A stretch of DNA of 64,000 nucleotides from Flectonema sp. DT1601. Taxonomy: Eukaryota > Euglenozoa > Diplonemea > Diplonemida > Diplonemidae. The position numbers and the translations under genes were made by a program. The notes beneath the pieces are model-generated. The model was not told where the DNA came from and did not search any database. It saw nothing but the letters and a program-made list of their open reading frames with translations. Shown piece by piece: positions 23,611 to 37,636 of the stretch (the first letter of the stretch is position 1; each line of letters opens with the position of its first letter). Location: positions 992,001-1,056,000 of the forward strand of contig OZ025793.1 in assembly GCA_964019425.1 (NCBI GenBank). The letters run 5' to 3'.

Positions 23611-23640
23611 CCCTTTCCCTTTCCCTTTCCCTTTCCCTTT
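23611..23640 (-). repeat. (CCCTTT)5 tract; potential G-quadruplex on the minus strand
   Basis: Five exact CCCTTT units are followed by about 23 T. The complementary strand has five GGG runs separated by AAA, which fits a G-quadruplex-forming pattern. It is not a TTAGGG-type telomere repeat. Confidence 0.85.
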
Positions 23641-23720
23641 TTTTTTTTTTTTTTTTTTTTTTTGAACCTGTTGGTCTCTCCGGGTAATGTGGGTTAAAGG
23701 GATAGATCTTTCAAACCAAA

Positions 23721-23787
23721 AGCTATATAAAAACACAATGTCCGTGATTGAGTCTTTTACTTGCGGGTTACCCGCAGTCATCAGTTC
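23721..23787. repeat. Dispersed intergenic element, copy 1
   Basis: It runs from AGCTATA to GTTC and aligns with 54912-54980 over the whole length with a few gaps; shared blocks include GATTG-GTC, GCGGG-TACCC and AGTCA. TGCGGGT and ACCCGCA at 23762-23776 form a 7-bp stem with almost no loop. Confidence 0.6.
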
Positions 23788-24207
23788 GACTTGGTAACTA
23801 CTAAAAAAATTCAATTCGGTACCTTTTTTTAATATCCTAATTTAGTGCACAAACTCATATTCTAACTTCGTTTTTTTCTATTGTTCTTTCTTCAGCAGAT
23901 GTTTCGTGGCATTTTTTTTTTAAAAATTCCGCGGCTCCCTACCGACAACCCTTCGACAATACTGATATGGTATTGTATAGGGAAGTACAACATAGGACGC
24001 GCGAAAAAGTTGAAAAAAAAACCGTTGTGAGCTCTGACTGAATTTAGAAATAAACAGAGCGATGTTTATTATTTTCCCTATTCTTGCTTCTTACCTTCGT
24101 TCGAACGATAATTGTAATTATTTGTTTAAACATTATTGTTGTTATTTTGACTGACACGTGGAATGCTTATTATTTATTATTTCATTAAAGGAGTGGGTTT
24201 GTTCAAC

Positions 24208-27200
24208 ATGTCTAGAACTTACCCACAAAGGTGTACCCTGGACAAAGTTGTCGGGTTTTGGGATGGAGAGACAATCGGAGAAGCAGTCGGAGGGACGGAT
24301 GTCACTGTCCTCGGAGTTGAGACTTACTATCGAGTTGTGTACAAAGGAAAAACTGGTTTGATCCGGAAGAGTGATATAGCGGCAGGAGTCATCCAGCGAA
24401 AATCAACTCTCTCACTAGGCGATGAAGAATCGAAATTCTTGTACAATGAGAAGAGACAAGTCGAAGAAAAATTAGGAAATAAGTCTCTGCCATCACTACT
24501 ACCACCTGAATCTAGTAGAGTGTCGTACGACGAGGGTGAAAAGGAATTATTTAATAATGATCTGATCCTTATTGAGGAAAGTGTTAATTCTGGATTCCCA
24601 ATACCAGGAACTCTTGAATTAGGTCAATTGTCTTTGTTGTTAACGGGAGCAATCGTTAGACCAAATGGAATTAAAATGGCGATTGAGATTATAAAATGGG
24701 CCCTCCCACGACCAGAACTTGCCCGTCAACTTCCACCACTGCTATCTGATCTTCCAACTGAAGTAAGAGATTCTTTTAGAGATGAGGCTTCGTATTTACT
24801 AGCGAAGTCATATGACGAACAGAATGGGAACTGTGAAACATACATCTCACTTTTTAGAGCTGCGATAGGTCTCCCTCCAGGAATGACGGATAGCGACACT
24901 GATATCAATCTCAATAAGGAATCAAAATATCGACCTTACGGACATGTTGACTCTCTAAACGCTGACTTCCATCCGGATCCTGTCCTTGAAGAGGAAGTCG
25001 ACTACGTTAGAGGAGTCTTACGATCTGAGGATGTTATGGACAAGCTTCAGGTGAAGGATTACTTCAGCGACAGGTTGGCACAGAAATTAGCATCTCAGGC
25101 TGCAAGTGGTCGATTTGTATTCACAGAAAGCACTCGAAGAAATGTATCCATCCTCTGCAGGGCACTTCAATCCCCAATACCTCTTCTTATCGAAGGTGAT
25201 ACTGGAACGGGAAAAACAGTTTCAGTTTCTGTGGCGGCCGCCATGTTGGGAAAGACGCATTTACGATTTAATCTTTCATCTGGTACGACAGTCGAAGACT
25301 TGGTAGGACGCATGCAATTGAGCAACAAGAAACTTGAATTATCAATGCAGCCATTCACTGAAGCATATTCAAAAGGAATAATACTCGTACTCGATGAGTG
25401 TAATTTAGCACAAGAAGAAGTGTTAGCGACTCTCGAGTCAGCTTTAGATACGGGAATTCTAGTCATTCCTAACCCATCAAATCCAGCACGTGCTTCTAGA
25501 GAGGTTAAGAGACACCCAGCGTTTAGATTAATTATAACACAGAACCCATGTACAGGATTGTACAGAGGGAAGAGACACACGTTGTCAGCTGCATTCTTAT
25601 CTAGATTTTATCCCGTGTCGTTGAGTGACATCCCATCGTCTGAATTGGCTGAAATTGCAACCATCCAACTCGCGTCTAGACTCAAGTTGAAAGCAGCTAA
25701 GGATGATCCGGGGAATTCGTTCTGTCATCCAACAGGTTCAACCATTGTAAAGATACACGATGCAGTAAAGACATACGCGGCTACCCTCCGATCTGTAAAC
25801 TCTCTTAACATCTTATCAATTAGAGATGTCATAAACTTTGTTAGACTAGTAGCTGAAGAACCGAGTGATAACACTCCTGAAGTGATCCTCCAATCTGTAA
25901 AACAACGATTTCCAGAAGCAGCTTGGTGTCTATACCGAGCAAGGTTTCAACGAGAGGCAAGAGATGGAGTTTGGGAAGTAATCAAAGAAGCTGTTAAAGA
26001 CTTCATCCCAGATCTTCCGAGTGATCCGACGGTTAATGGAGTTGAGACTTTTCATATCGAAGAAGGTTCAAATGGTGAATCGATTCGTATGAAACTTGAA
26101 CTACCAAAAGTTGGTAAAAGAATTACCTGCATTGATGACAGGATAGCATTCCCACAACACCCAATTGTTGTTACTGAAAGGATTCTTAATCTCTGGAAAC
26201 AACTTGACTTTGTCATGGAGTTACGTAGACCCGTCTTGGTAGTTGGCTCTCCTGGATCTGGAACATCATCAGCCGTGTTGGGATACGCTGCGTACCGAAA
26301 ATCGAAATTCAGTCTTTGCCATGTCACGAGTGAGACATCAGCAGCAACTCTAGTTGGTCAGAACATGCCTTGTATCAATGGTAGTGAAGATAAAGTTATC
26401 GAATGGATTGATGGACCAGCAACATCTTCTATCGATAATGGTGAGTGGTTAATACTTAACGATCTACCTGCTGCTACAGCAACTGTTCTCGAGAGATTAA
26501 ACTCTCTGTTGGAAGAGGAACCAGAGTTGTACGTTGCTGAACGTGGAGCTGGTAAAGACAAAAAGATAGTTGGCAGCTCCTCTTTTAGAGTCCTTGCTAC
26601 TGCCGACACTACTCAGATTGCTTCTCTTTCTCCGGCTTTTGCGAATAGATTCACAATTCTTGTTTTCGAAGATCCAGACGATGATGTGAAACCGGAAATT
26701 AGTTGTTTGTTGAGAAGTTTGTTGTTCGCTGCGCCAGACTTGGTGTGGCTTCGGAGAGACGAGTCTTGTGTGGAAACCTTTCGAAATCAAATAAAACATT
26801 TCGGTAGCGAAGATTGTTACTCAAATGCGATAGCAGATCGTGAGATAATAGGAAACCAAACATTTATAATTCAGTGCTGGGGAGTAAACGGTGCGTGTGT
26901 TGGTGTTGCTATTGATGAGGATGACTTCTCACTGACACATGAACCACACAAGGCAAAGACTCGAATTTGGGGATACAGCAATCATGGTGAAATATTTTGC
27001 ACTGAACCCGACAAACCCCGCTCTGGAACAGAATGTAAGAAGTATGTAGACGGCGACACCATTTCAATAGTAGTTGACTGCGCTAAGGAGAGCATCACAT
27101 TCTCACTCAATGAGGAGGTTCAAAAGTGCATTCCGTTGACAAACGCGATCAATCAGAAAAAACCCCTGAGACCATTCATTGGACTGTTCACTAAAGGATC

Positions 27201-30200
27201 AACAGCAACGATAAGACTTTCTGGAAGTAAACAACCAACTGATGAAGAGGTTACTCAGGTTACAACTATGGCACTTCCGTTTTATCGAAACAGCGGACAG
27301 TCTGGTTTAGCCACAGTTGTGAGAGCATCACAGGTTGCTCGTAAGCTTGCAGATGACCAAGCTGTGATGTGTGAAAAGCATCACTTATTAAAAGCTTTTA
27401 ATATAACTCAGTTAGGAGGTCATAAGGGATCTTCTTGGTTTTCAAGAAGGGGCAGTGCGCAGCAAGTCTTGATGAGTTTCAGTCAGATTAGAGGAGGTCC
27501 AGCTCTGCGTGCAACGCTCGAACGGAAATCACAAGACATGCCACCTTCACTAGTTGGGATGACTCAAAGAGTCGTGTGGGGAATCTCTGTTGAAGTTCCT
27601 TTAGTCATTGTTGACGACTTTAGTTGGGATTATAGAACATGGATGCCTTCGAATTGTGAACATATCGTCGCGACACCAAATAGTTCGTTGTCGGAGTGGT
27701 TTGGGTCTCTGCTTCCAACAACAAGTCAATCAGGAGGAGTTCAGATAAAGGTAAACCCTGGACCTTTAAAAAGAGCTCTTGTTAATGGTAAAGTACTTCT
27801 ACTTGAGGGTCTTGGAGTTCTTCCAGCTTCAGTTCAATCTCAATTAGTACCTCTTCTTGAAACAGGAATGTTATGCAGACCTGGTGAAGGGGATGCGATA
27901 AGAGCTCAGCCCGGATTTTCTTTTACTGGGATCTGTACATCGAAGGAAGTTGAACGCTTGCCTAAGAAATTCCAGAGCAAACTAACAAAAATACATCTCC
28001 CTCGACCCAAAGCAGATGACTATAAATATTTAGTTGGTGACATCCCTGAGCCTTCTGCGACTATAATCGCAAAGGCTGCTGCTGCGATTGGAAGTGAAGG
28101 AATCAAAACATTTCAGATGAGTGTCAGAGTCTTTAAAAGAGTAATCCATCGAATGTCAGTTCTCAAGATAGCTGATGACACTAAAGTATCACCCCACCTA
28201 CTATGGGCATATTGTTACACATCTTACGTGTTATCTCCTTGTCAATTGCAAGAAGAAATTTGCATCCAACTGGCCAACTTCTTTCAATCTCACAAAGTAA
28301 TTGAGTCCAACGACTATTGGAATTTTGTTAAGTCATTGCGGCAACCTGCTTCCATCATGACTGACCAGAGCGATAATAACAAAGTTTTATTTACTTGTTG
28401 GAACCTTAAAGTAAGTGTGAAGGGATCCTTATCGAATTGTAATGTGAATATTTCACTTCAAAAATTAATAGATATAATCGTTTGCATTGCTCATGATGCT
28501 GCAAGTGGAGAAGCAACACTTCTGGTGGGTCCAACGTCTTGTAAGACATTAGCACTTCAAGTCTATTCATCAATCGTATCAAGTCAGATGGATGTTATTC
28601 ACTTGACTTGTTCTACTGATGAATCTGACCTCCTCGGTTCTGTCTCTCCGTACTGTCCTTCAGAGTACGCAAATGAGTTAAAAATGGAAATTGAAATGCT
28701 TCAAAATCGTCGAAAGAACGAACCCTCCTTACCAGACAACAGTTTCGAGTCTTGGGAAAACTCAATTAAATCTATGGAGGGAAACTTATCTGCCACAAAG
28801 GGAGATGAGGGAAGCACAATATTCGCTTTTAAGGAAGGACCTATGGCACTTGCAGTTAAGAAAGGTCTTGGTATGTTGTTAAAGGCAGCAAACTTACCAA
28901 ATGAATCAATATATGTGTCTCTTGCAGAGCTATTTGTTTCCAGAGAGCTTGGGTTTGGTGCTGCTGTGCAAACTGTTGTGCCGTTAGTGGAATCAGTTCC
29001 ATTGGTGCTCACAATTACTTCAGAAATTAGTCACAGTAGACCACCTACTCTGGATACACTTTGTGTTCATAGGCTATGCCCTGCTTACAGTACTTCTGAG
29101 ATTGGGATTATTCTGTCTGAAGCTGTGTCTGGTAAGCAGCCTGATGATGAATCAGAACTGCTGTCATCGACACTTCAGAACACTTGTTTTAGAATGTCAT
29201 TATCATTGAGATCAATGCTCAGATGGGCTCATTTTATTTTTGAGTATTCGAAGGTTGCAAACCTAACCAGACCGCAAGCATTTCTTCTTGGAGCTAAGCT
29301 TCTCCTCCAAGTTGCTGTACCAGATGATGAGAGTCTTCATAAAGAAGGATGGAGTTCTGATGATATTAAGAACGCCAAGTCAGTAATTCCTAATCAAATT
29401 CGTTCTAAAGGACTTCCTATCGAAAAGCTCGTCGATTTGAAAGAAGGGAATATTGCTTTACTGAAAGACGGTGAAGGCTCTTCCCTCGCAGTAGCTCGTT
29501 GCTATAAAGGAAAGGAATTAGAAAGTCGTCTTAAGATTTCTAAAATGGTTCCAACGGAATCACTTCTTCGTAACTTGTGCTGCGTATTCGCTGCCAGCAC
29601 ACTTCGAATTCCACTTCTACTTGAAGGGGCACCTGGGATAGGTAAAAGTTTTATAGTCCAATCAGCAGCTGAGTTGCTGTCGTGTAATTTTGAGAGAATT
29701 CAATTCTCAGCAGGCACTACCATAGCTCACTTGTTTGGAGTACCAATGCCAATTATGAAAAATGGAATCCGCAAGTTTGAGTCAAAACTCGGAGCCTTGG
29801 GAGCAGCTTTACGAAAAGGTGAAAACGAAAAGTTAGAAAGTTGGATTCTATTCGATGAACTCAATCTCGCACCTCCTGAAGTACAACAAGCATTATCACC
29901 AATGTTAACAGAAGGATCGACTACCTTAACAATTGGTAATGATATTTATGACTTGAGAAATGTTCGCTGCTTTGCTGCTGTCAATCCAGCAAAGGTCGGT
30001 GGAGGACGTTCTCACCTTCCACCGTCGGTCAGAGATTTATTCACCACAGTTGTACTGAAGGAACTTACAAGTGAAGAAGCCATCGAGATTATTGAACATA
30101 AATTAGTAGCTGACCTTGAATTAGGTTCTTTTGACACACTCCGTAATGAACTTCTTCAGGGAATCTCAACAGTTCATTATGGTGTTGCAGAAGCTCTTCG

Positions 30201-33200
30201 GAGTGGTGGTATTGGTGGTGACGGCAACACCCGCATCGTGAATCTCCGAACACTAGAAAAGGTAGTTCTGCTTCTCTCATCTAGGTTAGGGAAACATGCA
30301 TCCAAGTCACTCAAAGTCACTCCTGAAGGGAAGAAGATCGGTCATGTTAAACAATTCTTCATTCAGATAATGGATGCTGTCTACAAGTGGAGGTTTAGAG
30401 AAGCAGCTGATCGATCAAAGGTCGAAGAGATGATTGTATCATTAGCGAAGAGTATTCATGCTGTTTATTTACCATCACCTCATATTGCTGCTATGGGTTA
30501 TGGATCTGTTATTATGTTTGGTAGAGTTGGTATGATGAGAGGATACGCAGCCTCTAGTAGTAAACCACTTCCTCCTTCACCTGAATTACAATATCGAATA
30601 TCTGCCTTGGCTGCTGCATCTGTTTCTTCTCTCGCTGTCCTGCTTGAGGGTCCTACTGCTTCAGGTAAGACAGCTCTTGTGAGAGAACTCGCTCGAATCT
30701 GTGGACAAAAGCTGCAGATTATTCCTGTAACCCCAAATACTGAAATAGGAGAACTACTCGGAATGTGGGTTCCCTGGAAGGGTCTCGACACTGGCTCTGA
30801 CAGCATCGAAGCTCATTATCAACTCGGGCAGGAAGTTGCTCGTCTCGCAGCATTATTCATAACCAGCTCTTGTCACTCTTCCAGTGAGGAAGTAAAGGAG
30901 GTTCGAATAGAGCTGACAAAGCACCTCGAAATCCTCACTGATTTCAAGAAACGGGGAGTCGGGTTTGAAATCCTGAGGAAAAGTTCGTTGTTGCTTTGCA
31001 CACGGATGTCACAATTAGAGGAGAAAAGCGTCGCCGTTAAGGCGGAAAAACTAAAAGAGCTGCAAGGAGAGGTCGGGGATATGGGGTTCCACTTCGCTGA
31101 GTCACAACTAATTCATGCCATGCATGAAGGTGATTGGGTACTACTCGATAATATTGACTGGGCATCTCCTGCTGCTGTTGAGAGACTTAATTCCCTTCTT
31201 GAAGCTGACGCAACGTTCAAACTTACTGAACGTGGTGAAGGAGAACCTTTGCTTTTAAAGGGACGAGGCATTCATGAAAATTTCAGAATATTCTTCACGG
31301 CAAACCCAACTAGAAAACACGCCAGTACGTTGTCTACAGCTTTTTATAATCGAGTGATAACACTATCAATGAATCCCCTTGGACAAGAGTCAGAAGACGG
31401 TGGCTTCAAGAGAGTTGGAGCAGGGAGAGGTGACACTAGTATTCCAAGTATCATGTACCAAACCTTTAATCCACTTTGCGTAGATATAAGGTTTTGGCAA
31501 TATGTTGCCTCAGGATTTCACAACAGAGCCAGAGGTATAGAACCGAAAATATCGGTAAGAACATTACAGCAGTGTCTTGAAAAATGGAAAGTTGAAATTT
31601 CAACATCGGTAGAGCAATCTTCACTACAGCTGCTGTGCAGCATTCTGCTAAAGACGTATGTGAAGTCACTTCCTGTAGCAACTAGAGAGACTTTGATTAA
31701 GGCTATGAGACAAGTTCTGACTGAAGCTCAAGTGTTGTATTGGAATAAAAGGAAACGTGATTCCAGTCATCGCATTAAACCACCAAAACCTGAAGAGAAA
31801 CCTGAAGAAGCAGAACCAGAACAATCGTTTAGTTATAATGAAGATTCTATATTTCTTCCTGAAAAGGAAGAAGATTACGACAGCTCTACCGATGGCGGAG
31901 AAGGTGGTATCGTCGAAATCGATCGTGGGATGCCACAGCAATCTGAAGAACACATTGCAATCGCTGAAGATGTTGTGAAAATTCAAGAAGCATGCATCTC
32001 TCACTTAAAGTGTGAAACGTCTCGTCTGGAAACTTTATCTACAGAGGAATACGTTACTTTAGATGACAAAGAGGACCTCATAGACATCGCTCAAGATCTT
32101 GAAAGAATGTGGAAAGAAAAGCAATACGGCATTGTCGAAGAGCTCAGAGAGAACCTATCATTCCCAAGTCACATAAAAGACCCTTACACAGTATTGGATA
32201 CTCTTGCGAAGGCTCAGGAAGAAGCTCATGGAAAACACTTTCCAAGTCTTACCGCTATTCATTTGGTTGTACTTAGATTATACACCATGGAGTGGGCAGA
32301 TATTGATCAGCTTCTTGGTTATGAGAATGTCACTCCTTGGAGAGCAAATCTTTCAGAAGAAGATCAAGCAAAATGGTTACAATACAAAAAAGATTACCAC
32401 GGTACTCGCAATGTTAATATATATTCTAATATTAATACTGCTTTGAGAAACGCTCAGTCAAAAGATGAAAAGGAAAGATTTGATGCGAAGATGATGATGC
32501 AGAAATGGGTTAAATTCATCTGCATGATGATGACAATGTGCGAACCTATTGCGTCACCTGTACTGTTCAGAATGGTTAAGAGTCTACCAGCTACTGTTGT
32601 AAAGAATTTATCTGAACTACAAGTAGATGATATTCAAGCGTGGTCAGCTGCCTCTAGTACATCGATGATGGAAGGGTTCGCATTCCTAGGTAGCGATATC
32701 AATACAAATGCAACCTTTATCCTGAGAGGAGTGTCAAGAGGATTACGCGCTGATAGAATCTCACCATTCCCTGAAGAAGAAGAAGTCCTCGTTCCTCCAT
32801 TCGCAGTCTTTAAAGTGGTCAAGAAACCAGTTCATGGTCCCAAAGGATTAGTTGTAGAAATGCAGCTGGCAGAGTTACTTTGGTGGGATGACCCAACACT
32901 CAGATCTTTTGTTGAAAGAGTTCTTCATGATGGCCGTGATGGTGTTCGGAGACTGAACGCGAGAGTGAATAAGAAGTTTGGAGTAAGTGGTGATGTTCTG
33001 ACTCGACTAAGTCCTGAGTTGGTACTTCCAACAACTTGGTTTGAAGATTTACAGCGAGACTGTCAGATTCCTGAAAGTGATACCCCACCAGCAGCAACAG
33101 TCGAGTACTTATCAGATGGTGCTCTTGTTGAATGTTTGTCTGGTTTAATGAGTTCAGCTTCTTCTTCAGTTGGCAGCTACTACTCTAATCGAAAAGTCAA

Positions 33201-36200
33201 CAAACGAGCGTACACCGAACTCCCGATCTCTGCCCGCGAACTCTTCTCAAAGTGTCAGGATAATCTAACAGAGGCATTACGTAGCATGATGCAAAATAAT
33301 ATATTCACCAGATACCAGGCTGCTAGTTCTGGTGTAGAGCTTCACATCCCTGGTCTCATCAAAGCGATAACTACAAACTTCTCATACAATAAAGTCTTCG
33401 CTTCTCGAACTGCAGGCGGAACACGTTCATACAGTTGTATTATAGCAGTAGATGCAGCGACTGTTGGGGACCAAAAGATGGCATTTCGGTACTTGGAACT
33501 GTTTGCTGCATTACGAAATTCATTATCAGCCATTGAAGTAGAACCAGCTGTTGTTGTATTCAGTACAAGTAGTACTTGTTGTATTCATTTAGGTGAGTCA
33601 CCTTGGGATGACACTGCTACTTATGCATTCCTTAGTAGTTTATATAATTTGAATACCAGTCCTTCAGATGAGGATATGAATCCAATTCAACAATTATTAT
33701 CACTTGTTGTGGATATGAAAGGTAAGAAGAAATCATTATTTGTTATTACTTCTGGATTTGGTATTTCTTGGAGAAACCCTGAGATTGCTGGATCTCTCCG
33801 ACTAGCTGAGATGAACACAGTTGACGTGATTGGTGTTGGTATTGAAAGTGATATTCATTTTGCTCTCCCTCATGCTGTCTCTACTTCAAAACCATCAGAC
33901 CTAGCACGTGGACTTGAATTACTTATGCATGGTCCTTGGAAGGCTCCTCAAAGTGACATTGGTCGTGTTGAAGTTAGTGAGAAAGAAAATATTTGGGGAC
34001 GTTGGCACACTGGCTACACAATTGTTGGACATGATGTAGACTTCAACAGGGAAGATGATTCTTCAGGAGATTGCTTTATGATATTTTCAAAAGATGCAAT
34101 TACCAACGGAACTGAACAACACTTCACTATCACTACACCCTCCGACTACTATGTAGGTGTTGGTAGTATGGGTGTTCGTGTTGTCGATAACTTAGAAGGC
34201 AATCCATCAGCAGCTGTTAAGAAGTTCACATCCAGCGGATCTGTTTCTATAAAAGTAGATTTCAGTGATGGTAATCGACGTCTAGTCATCTCATCAGAAG
34301 TTATTGAAATACCTGTTAACCTAACTGAACCTTATTTAATGATTGGACTCACTGCATTCACTGGTAAGATTTCTATCACTAAGGCTGGACAAGAGAATGA
34401 GTCAGGAGAAGACATTCAGATTTCAAGTACTAAGAGTATCAGTTGGGATAGTAATAATCACTTTGATGTAGTTTCTGAAACAGTTGGTTCTTTTGATAAA
34501 TTTCTCAAAGATGACAACGAGAAACAATTGACATTATCATTTATATTGTCTGAGGATTGCACTCAGGCAATCTTTCGAATCTCTGGAGACAAAACTCTGT
34601 CAGTTGATGTTAGTGTTGGAAACGATAGAAGCAGTGCCGAATCTTCAATAATCGGAATTCATAAAACAGACTACGATGTTTGGATAGCCGACTACACGGA
34701 ACCAGTCTTAGATCGATTACGAATATCAACAAGTTCAGCAGCTGAAAGCCGCAGGAATGGCACACGCGCCACTCTAACTTTATCAAAAATTCGTTTGTCA
34801 CCTGATGGTGATGTGTCACCTGATGGTGATGTGTCACCTGGGCTTATAGAAGTTGAACTCATGAACGCTTCCAATGCCTTTAACTCCTCTTCAGGGTATC
34901 ACTTTTACAGTGACCAGAATAGTGTTGTAGAACAGAGGAAGAGCGGTAAATCCCAATGGAAACTTAAATACGATCCTTTCAGTGACTGTAGTTTGTCAAC
35001 AATATTCACGTTCACGATATCCGATGGAGACATTGAGAAGAAGATAATCCAGTTCACTTTATCTAATCGTGAGGAGGTCGTCTATAAAGCGGACGATAAG
35101 AAACTAGATGGTTCGAATATTACTATTCGTTGGGACTGTACAGGCACTCAACAAATACTTCAATTTATATTCGACGGAGCTATGTTTGAGTTCGAAGGTG
35201 ACAATCTGAAAATATGTCTTTCATCAGTTCCACTTGATAAGACAAAGGAAGAAGATTCTCTGTTTATTAGGAAAGTAAAATGGAAAGGTACTGAAAAGAA
35301 GGGATGGTCTAAAGTAGGTAGGGGATTATCTGTGGTAAACAGTACCGCAATTACCACTACAAAAAACAACTACTCAGCTGCACTTGGTCAGCCTATGTCA
35401 CCTGGATCAGGAATTCACGAGTGGAATGTACAGCTGTCGGGTAGCTGCAACGGAACATGTGTTGGGATTGCTACTGCGGAAGTCGATTTAGATTCACCTC
35501 TTTATAGAAAACAAACTACTTGGGTTTATAGTAATCATGGAAAAACTTCACACGGCGCTGACAGTGGAAGCAATAAGAATTATGCTAAAGAGTGTACGAT
35601 CACTTGTAGACTTGATATGACTGAAGGTTCTTTAACATTTCTTTTGGATGGAGTTGGTCAACCAAAAGCCTTTTATCAAATATCTGAAACAGTATTTCCT
35701 ATCATTGGATTGTATACGAAGGGATCTAATGCAAAGATAACGACTGTATCAGAAGGTGAAAAGACTGAGAAGACTATAAAATGGTCCGCGCCTGATGGCT
35801 CGCTAGTTGAACTCCTCGACGTATCTCCAGGTACAGTCTGTCAAAGCGATTTAAATTTGAGTCAAGACGCTTTTGTTTTATTTGTGAATTTCATAGGATC
35901 ACACACGATAACATTTTCAGACTGTCGTAAAGAATTTACAGAAACCGGAAAACACTATTCTCATAAAATAGTTTGCGATCCCTTGTATGTGTTTTTTTTT
36001 TTTTTTGTCTCTTTCGTTTTTATTGGGTTCTTTTTTTTATCTACCTTTCGTTTTTGTGGGACAATTGAAAATATAATTTAAATAAAAAAAAACCAAAAAA
36101 AAACAGAAAAAGTGTCTTTCTTATTAACGACAACATGACTAAGTTGCCGCCATGCACCACACTCGGATTTGAGTTTGTCGACGCTGGTTCATGTGAGGTT

Positions 36201-36701
36201 ACTCACGTAGAGAAGACGATTGGATTTTCTCACGTAGAATGGGTTAATAAGCTAAATCAACCAGCTCTCAGTCTTGATCCTTCCGTTGTTGAAGATGACT
36301 GGTTGTTTGGATACTCACAAGTGACTACAAAAGATTTTTCATTTCAGGTAAACTTTACTGGATTGACAAACGGTTGCTTAGTTGGATTTTGGAAGGGAAC
36401 CCCCGTAGAAGACATTGAAACAATACTATCTTCTGATACAAGTGTTTCTTATAGTAGTCATGGAATTCTTCGTAACCGAGGTGTGGAACCCAAAAGAGTT
36501 ACTCGATTTCCGAATGACGGTTGTCTAGTGACCATCAATGGAACTACTCAATCAGAAGGTAAAGTAATGATTGAATTCGTTATTAGTTCCGAAACTGGAA
36601 TTTCTCAAACAGTAAAGTGTTCCACTTCAATGGATGGCGACGACTATCTTATTGTTATGGCAAGAGAGCCTTCAACTTCATTTATGGTTCTAAACACTTG
36701 A
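24208..36701 (+). CDS. Giant midasin-like protein: six AAA-like modules, vWA and two SPRY-like domains (4123 aa, one intron)
   Basis: The plan resembles midasin/Rea1, the AAA chain that remodels pre-ribosomes: AAA modules in tandem, a linker, then vWA. Intact Walker A: GDTGTGKT (330-337), GAPGIGKS (1807-1814), GPTASGKT (2148-2155); weaker GPTSCKT (1441-1447). GSPGSGTS (680-687) lacks the lysine, and module three near 1197 has no Walker A. Walker B: LVLDECN (about 393), LFDELN (1881), LLDNIDW (2312). A SPRY-like domain (about 879-1007) is inserted after module two and a second lies near 3727-3850; both share a GVxVGIA...YSNHG pattern. The vWA (about 3077-3245) has DAATV where a metal-binding DxSxS would stand. 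Only a mild acidic stretch (2525-2570) replaces midasin's D/E-rich region. The intron 35985-36106 adds about 200 C-terminal residues. I chose ATG 24208 (CAACATG) over 24163. It may be a midasin paralogue rather than the orthologue. Confidence 0.82.
34797..34840 (+). repeat. 18-bp coding tandem repeat inside the giant AAA gene
   Basis: About 2.4 copies of an 18-bp unit (GTGTCACCTGATGGTGAT) encode a repeated SPDGDV. It sits in the low-complexity region after the vWA domain and is probably a recent in-frame duplication. Confidence 0.85.
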
Positions 36702-37636
36702 TTTACCTCATCAGTCTCTAGTACTTCGGTAGGTAGCGGAACGATACTCGGGTTTAAGGTTTTTTTTTTTTATTTTTTGCTCATTTTGTTTCCCCTTTTC
36801 AGTGTGTGACCTAAATAAAATATCAATGCGCCCTCTTCTGTGATGATATATTCTTTTGTGAGCCTTAGCTTAATTGTGTTGCAGATTGCTTTGCGATTTT
36901 CTTTTTGTTTTGTGAGATGGTTTCCTGCGGTTGAGTCGTGATTGTAACCTGTTTCGGTCGTTGTTTGTGCCGTTATTCCAAAACTTATGTCCGTCACTGT
37001 GTGTTTATTTGTGGCACAAATCCCTTCCCAGCATCTGATTTTCCCTTTTGGGTATAATGCATGCAGACTGTTGTATGCTCCTCTCTACACTTTTATGTAT
37101 TTTTACTTATTCTCGTACTTCGAACCGTTTACTTGTACCCTTTTTGGTTTATTTGATATTTCTGTTTGTTTTTTCTGTTTATTGTTTCTTATAATTAAAA
37201 TTAAGATATCTGCATGAAGACTCGCCTAGCCATGCTATGCCGTGCCATGTGTGCTGCCCTTTCGTTTGGCAGCACTTGCGCTGCTTTCCAACAATTTTCT
37301 TTTTTGCCTGTATCAAGCTCTTAGTCGATGCCCCCTTTTTTCTTCTTCTTTTTGTCTTGGGCACTTATCGATTGCACAGGATAAGAAAACAAAAATAAAT
37401 AGAACAAATGATTTATTATTATTTTCTCATTGGTGACAACCCGAACAGGGTTTTTCTTTTTTTAAAAGTTCGATACTACACACTGAATGTCTGTATCGAG
37501 CACAAGAGATTGTGAGTCCCAACTTCTGAAAGTATTTTAGTTTTTCAATAACAGGAAACATGTTAGAATGAACACCATCCTATGAATAGATATCTGTTGA
37601 CAGGTTTAAACGCCACGAAGTATTATTTGTAGTTCA
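36702..37636. other. Intergenic spacer, 0.9 kb
   Basis: T-rich sequence without a supported gene. It contains one strong hairpin (listed separately). CTGTTGACAG ends at about 37601, 35 nt before the fucosyltransferase ATG. Confidence 0.65.
37251..37275. other. Hairpin with 8-bp perfect stem
   Basis: GTGCTGCC (37251-37258) pairs with GGCAGCAC (37268-37275) around a 9-nt loop. The GC-rich island stands out from the T-rich spacer. It might belong to a small RNA or to a 3'-end processing site; the sequence does not decide. Confidence 0.5.

Larger units (their letters stand above)
22853..24207. other. Intergenic spacer, 1.35 kb
   Basis: It holds a (CCCTTT)5 tract followed by a T-run, and one copy of a dispersed 67-nt element (both listed separately). 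A 92-codon open frame at 22875-23153 just after the E2 stop has no recognisable features and is probably 3' UTR. Confidence 0.65.
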
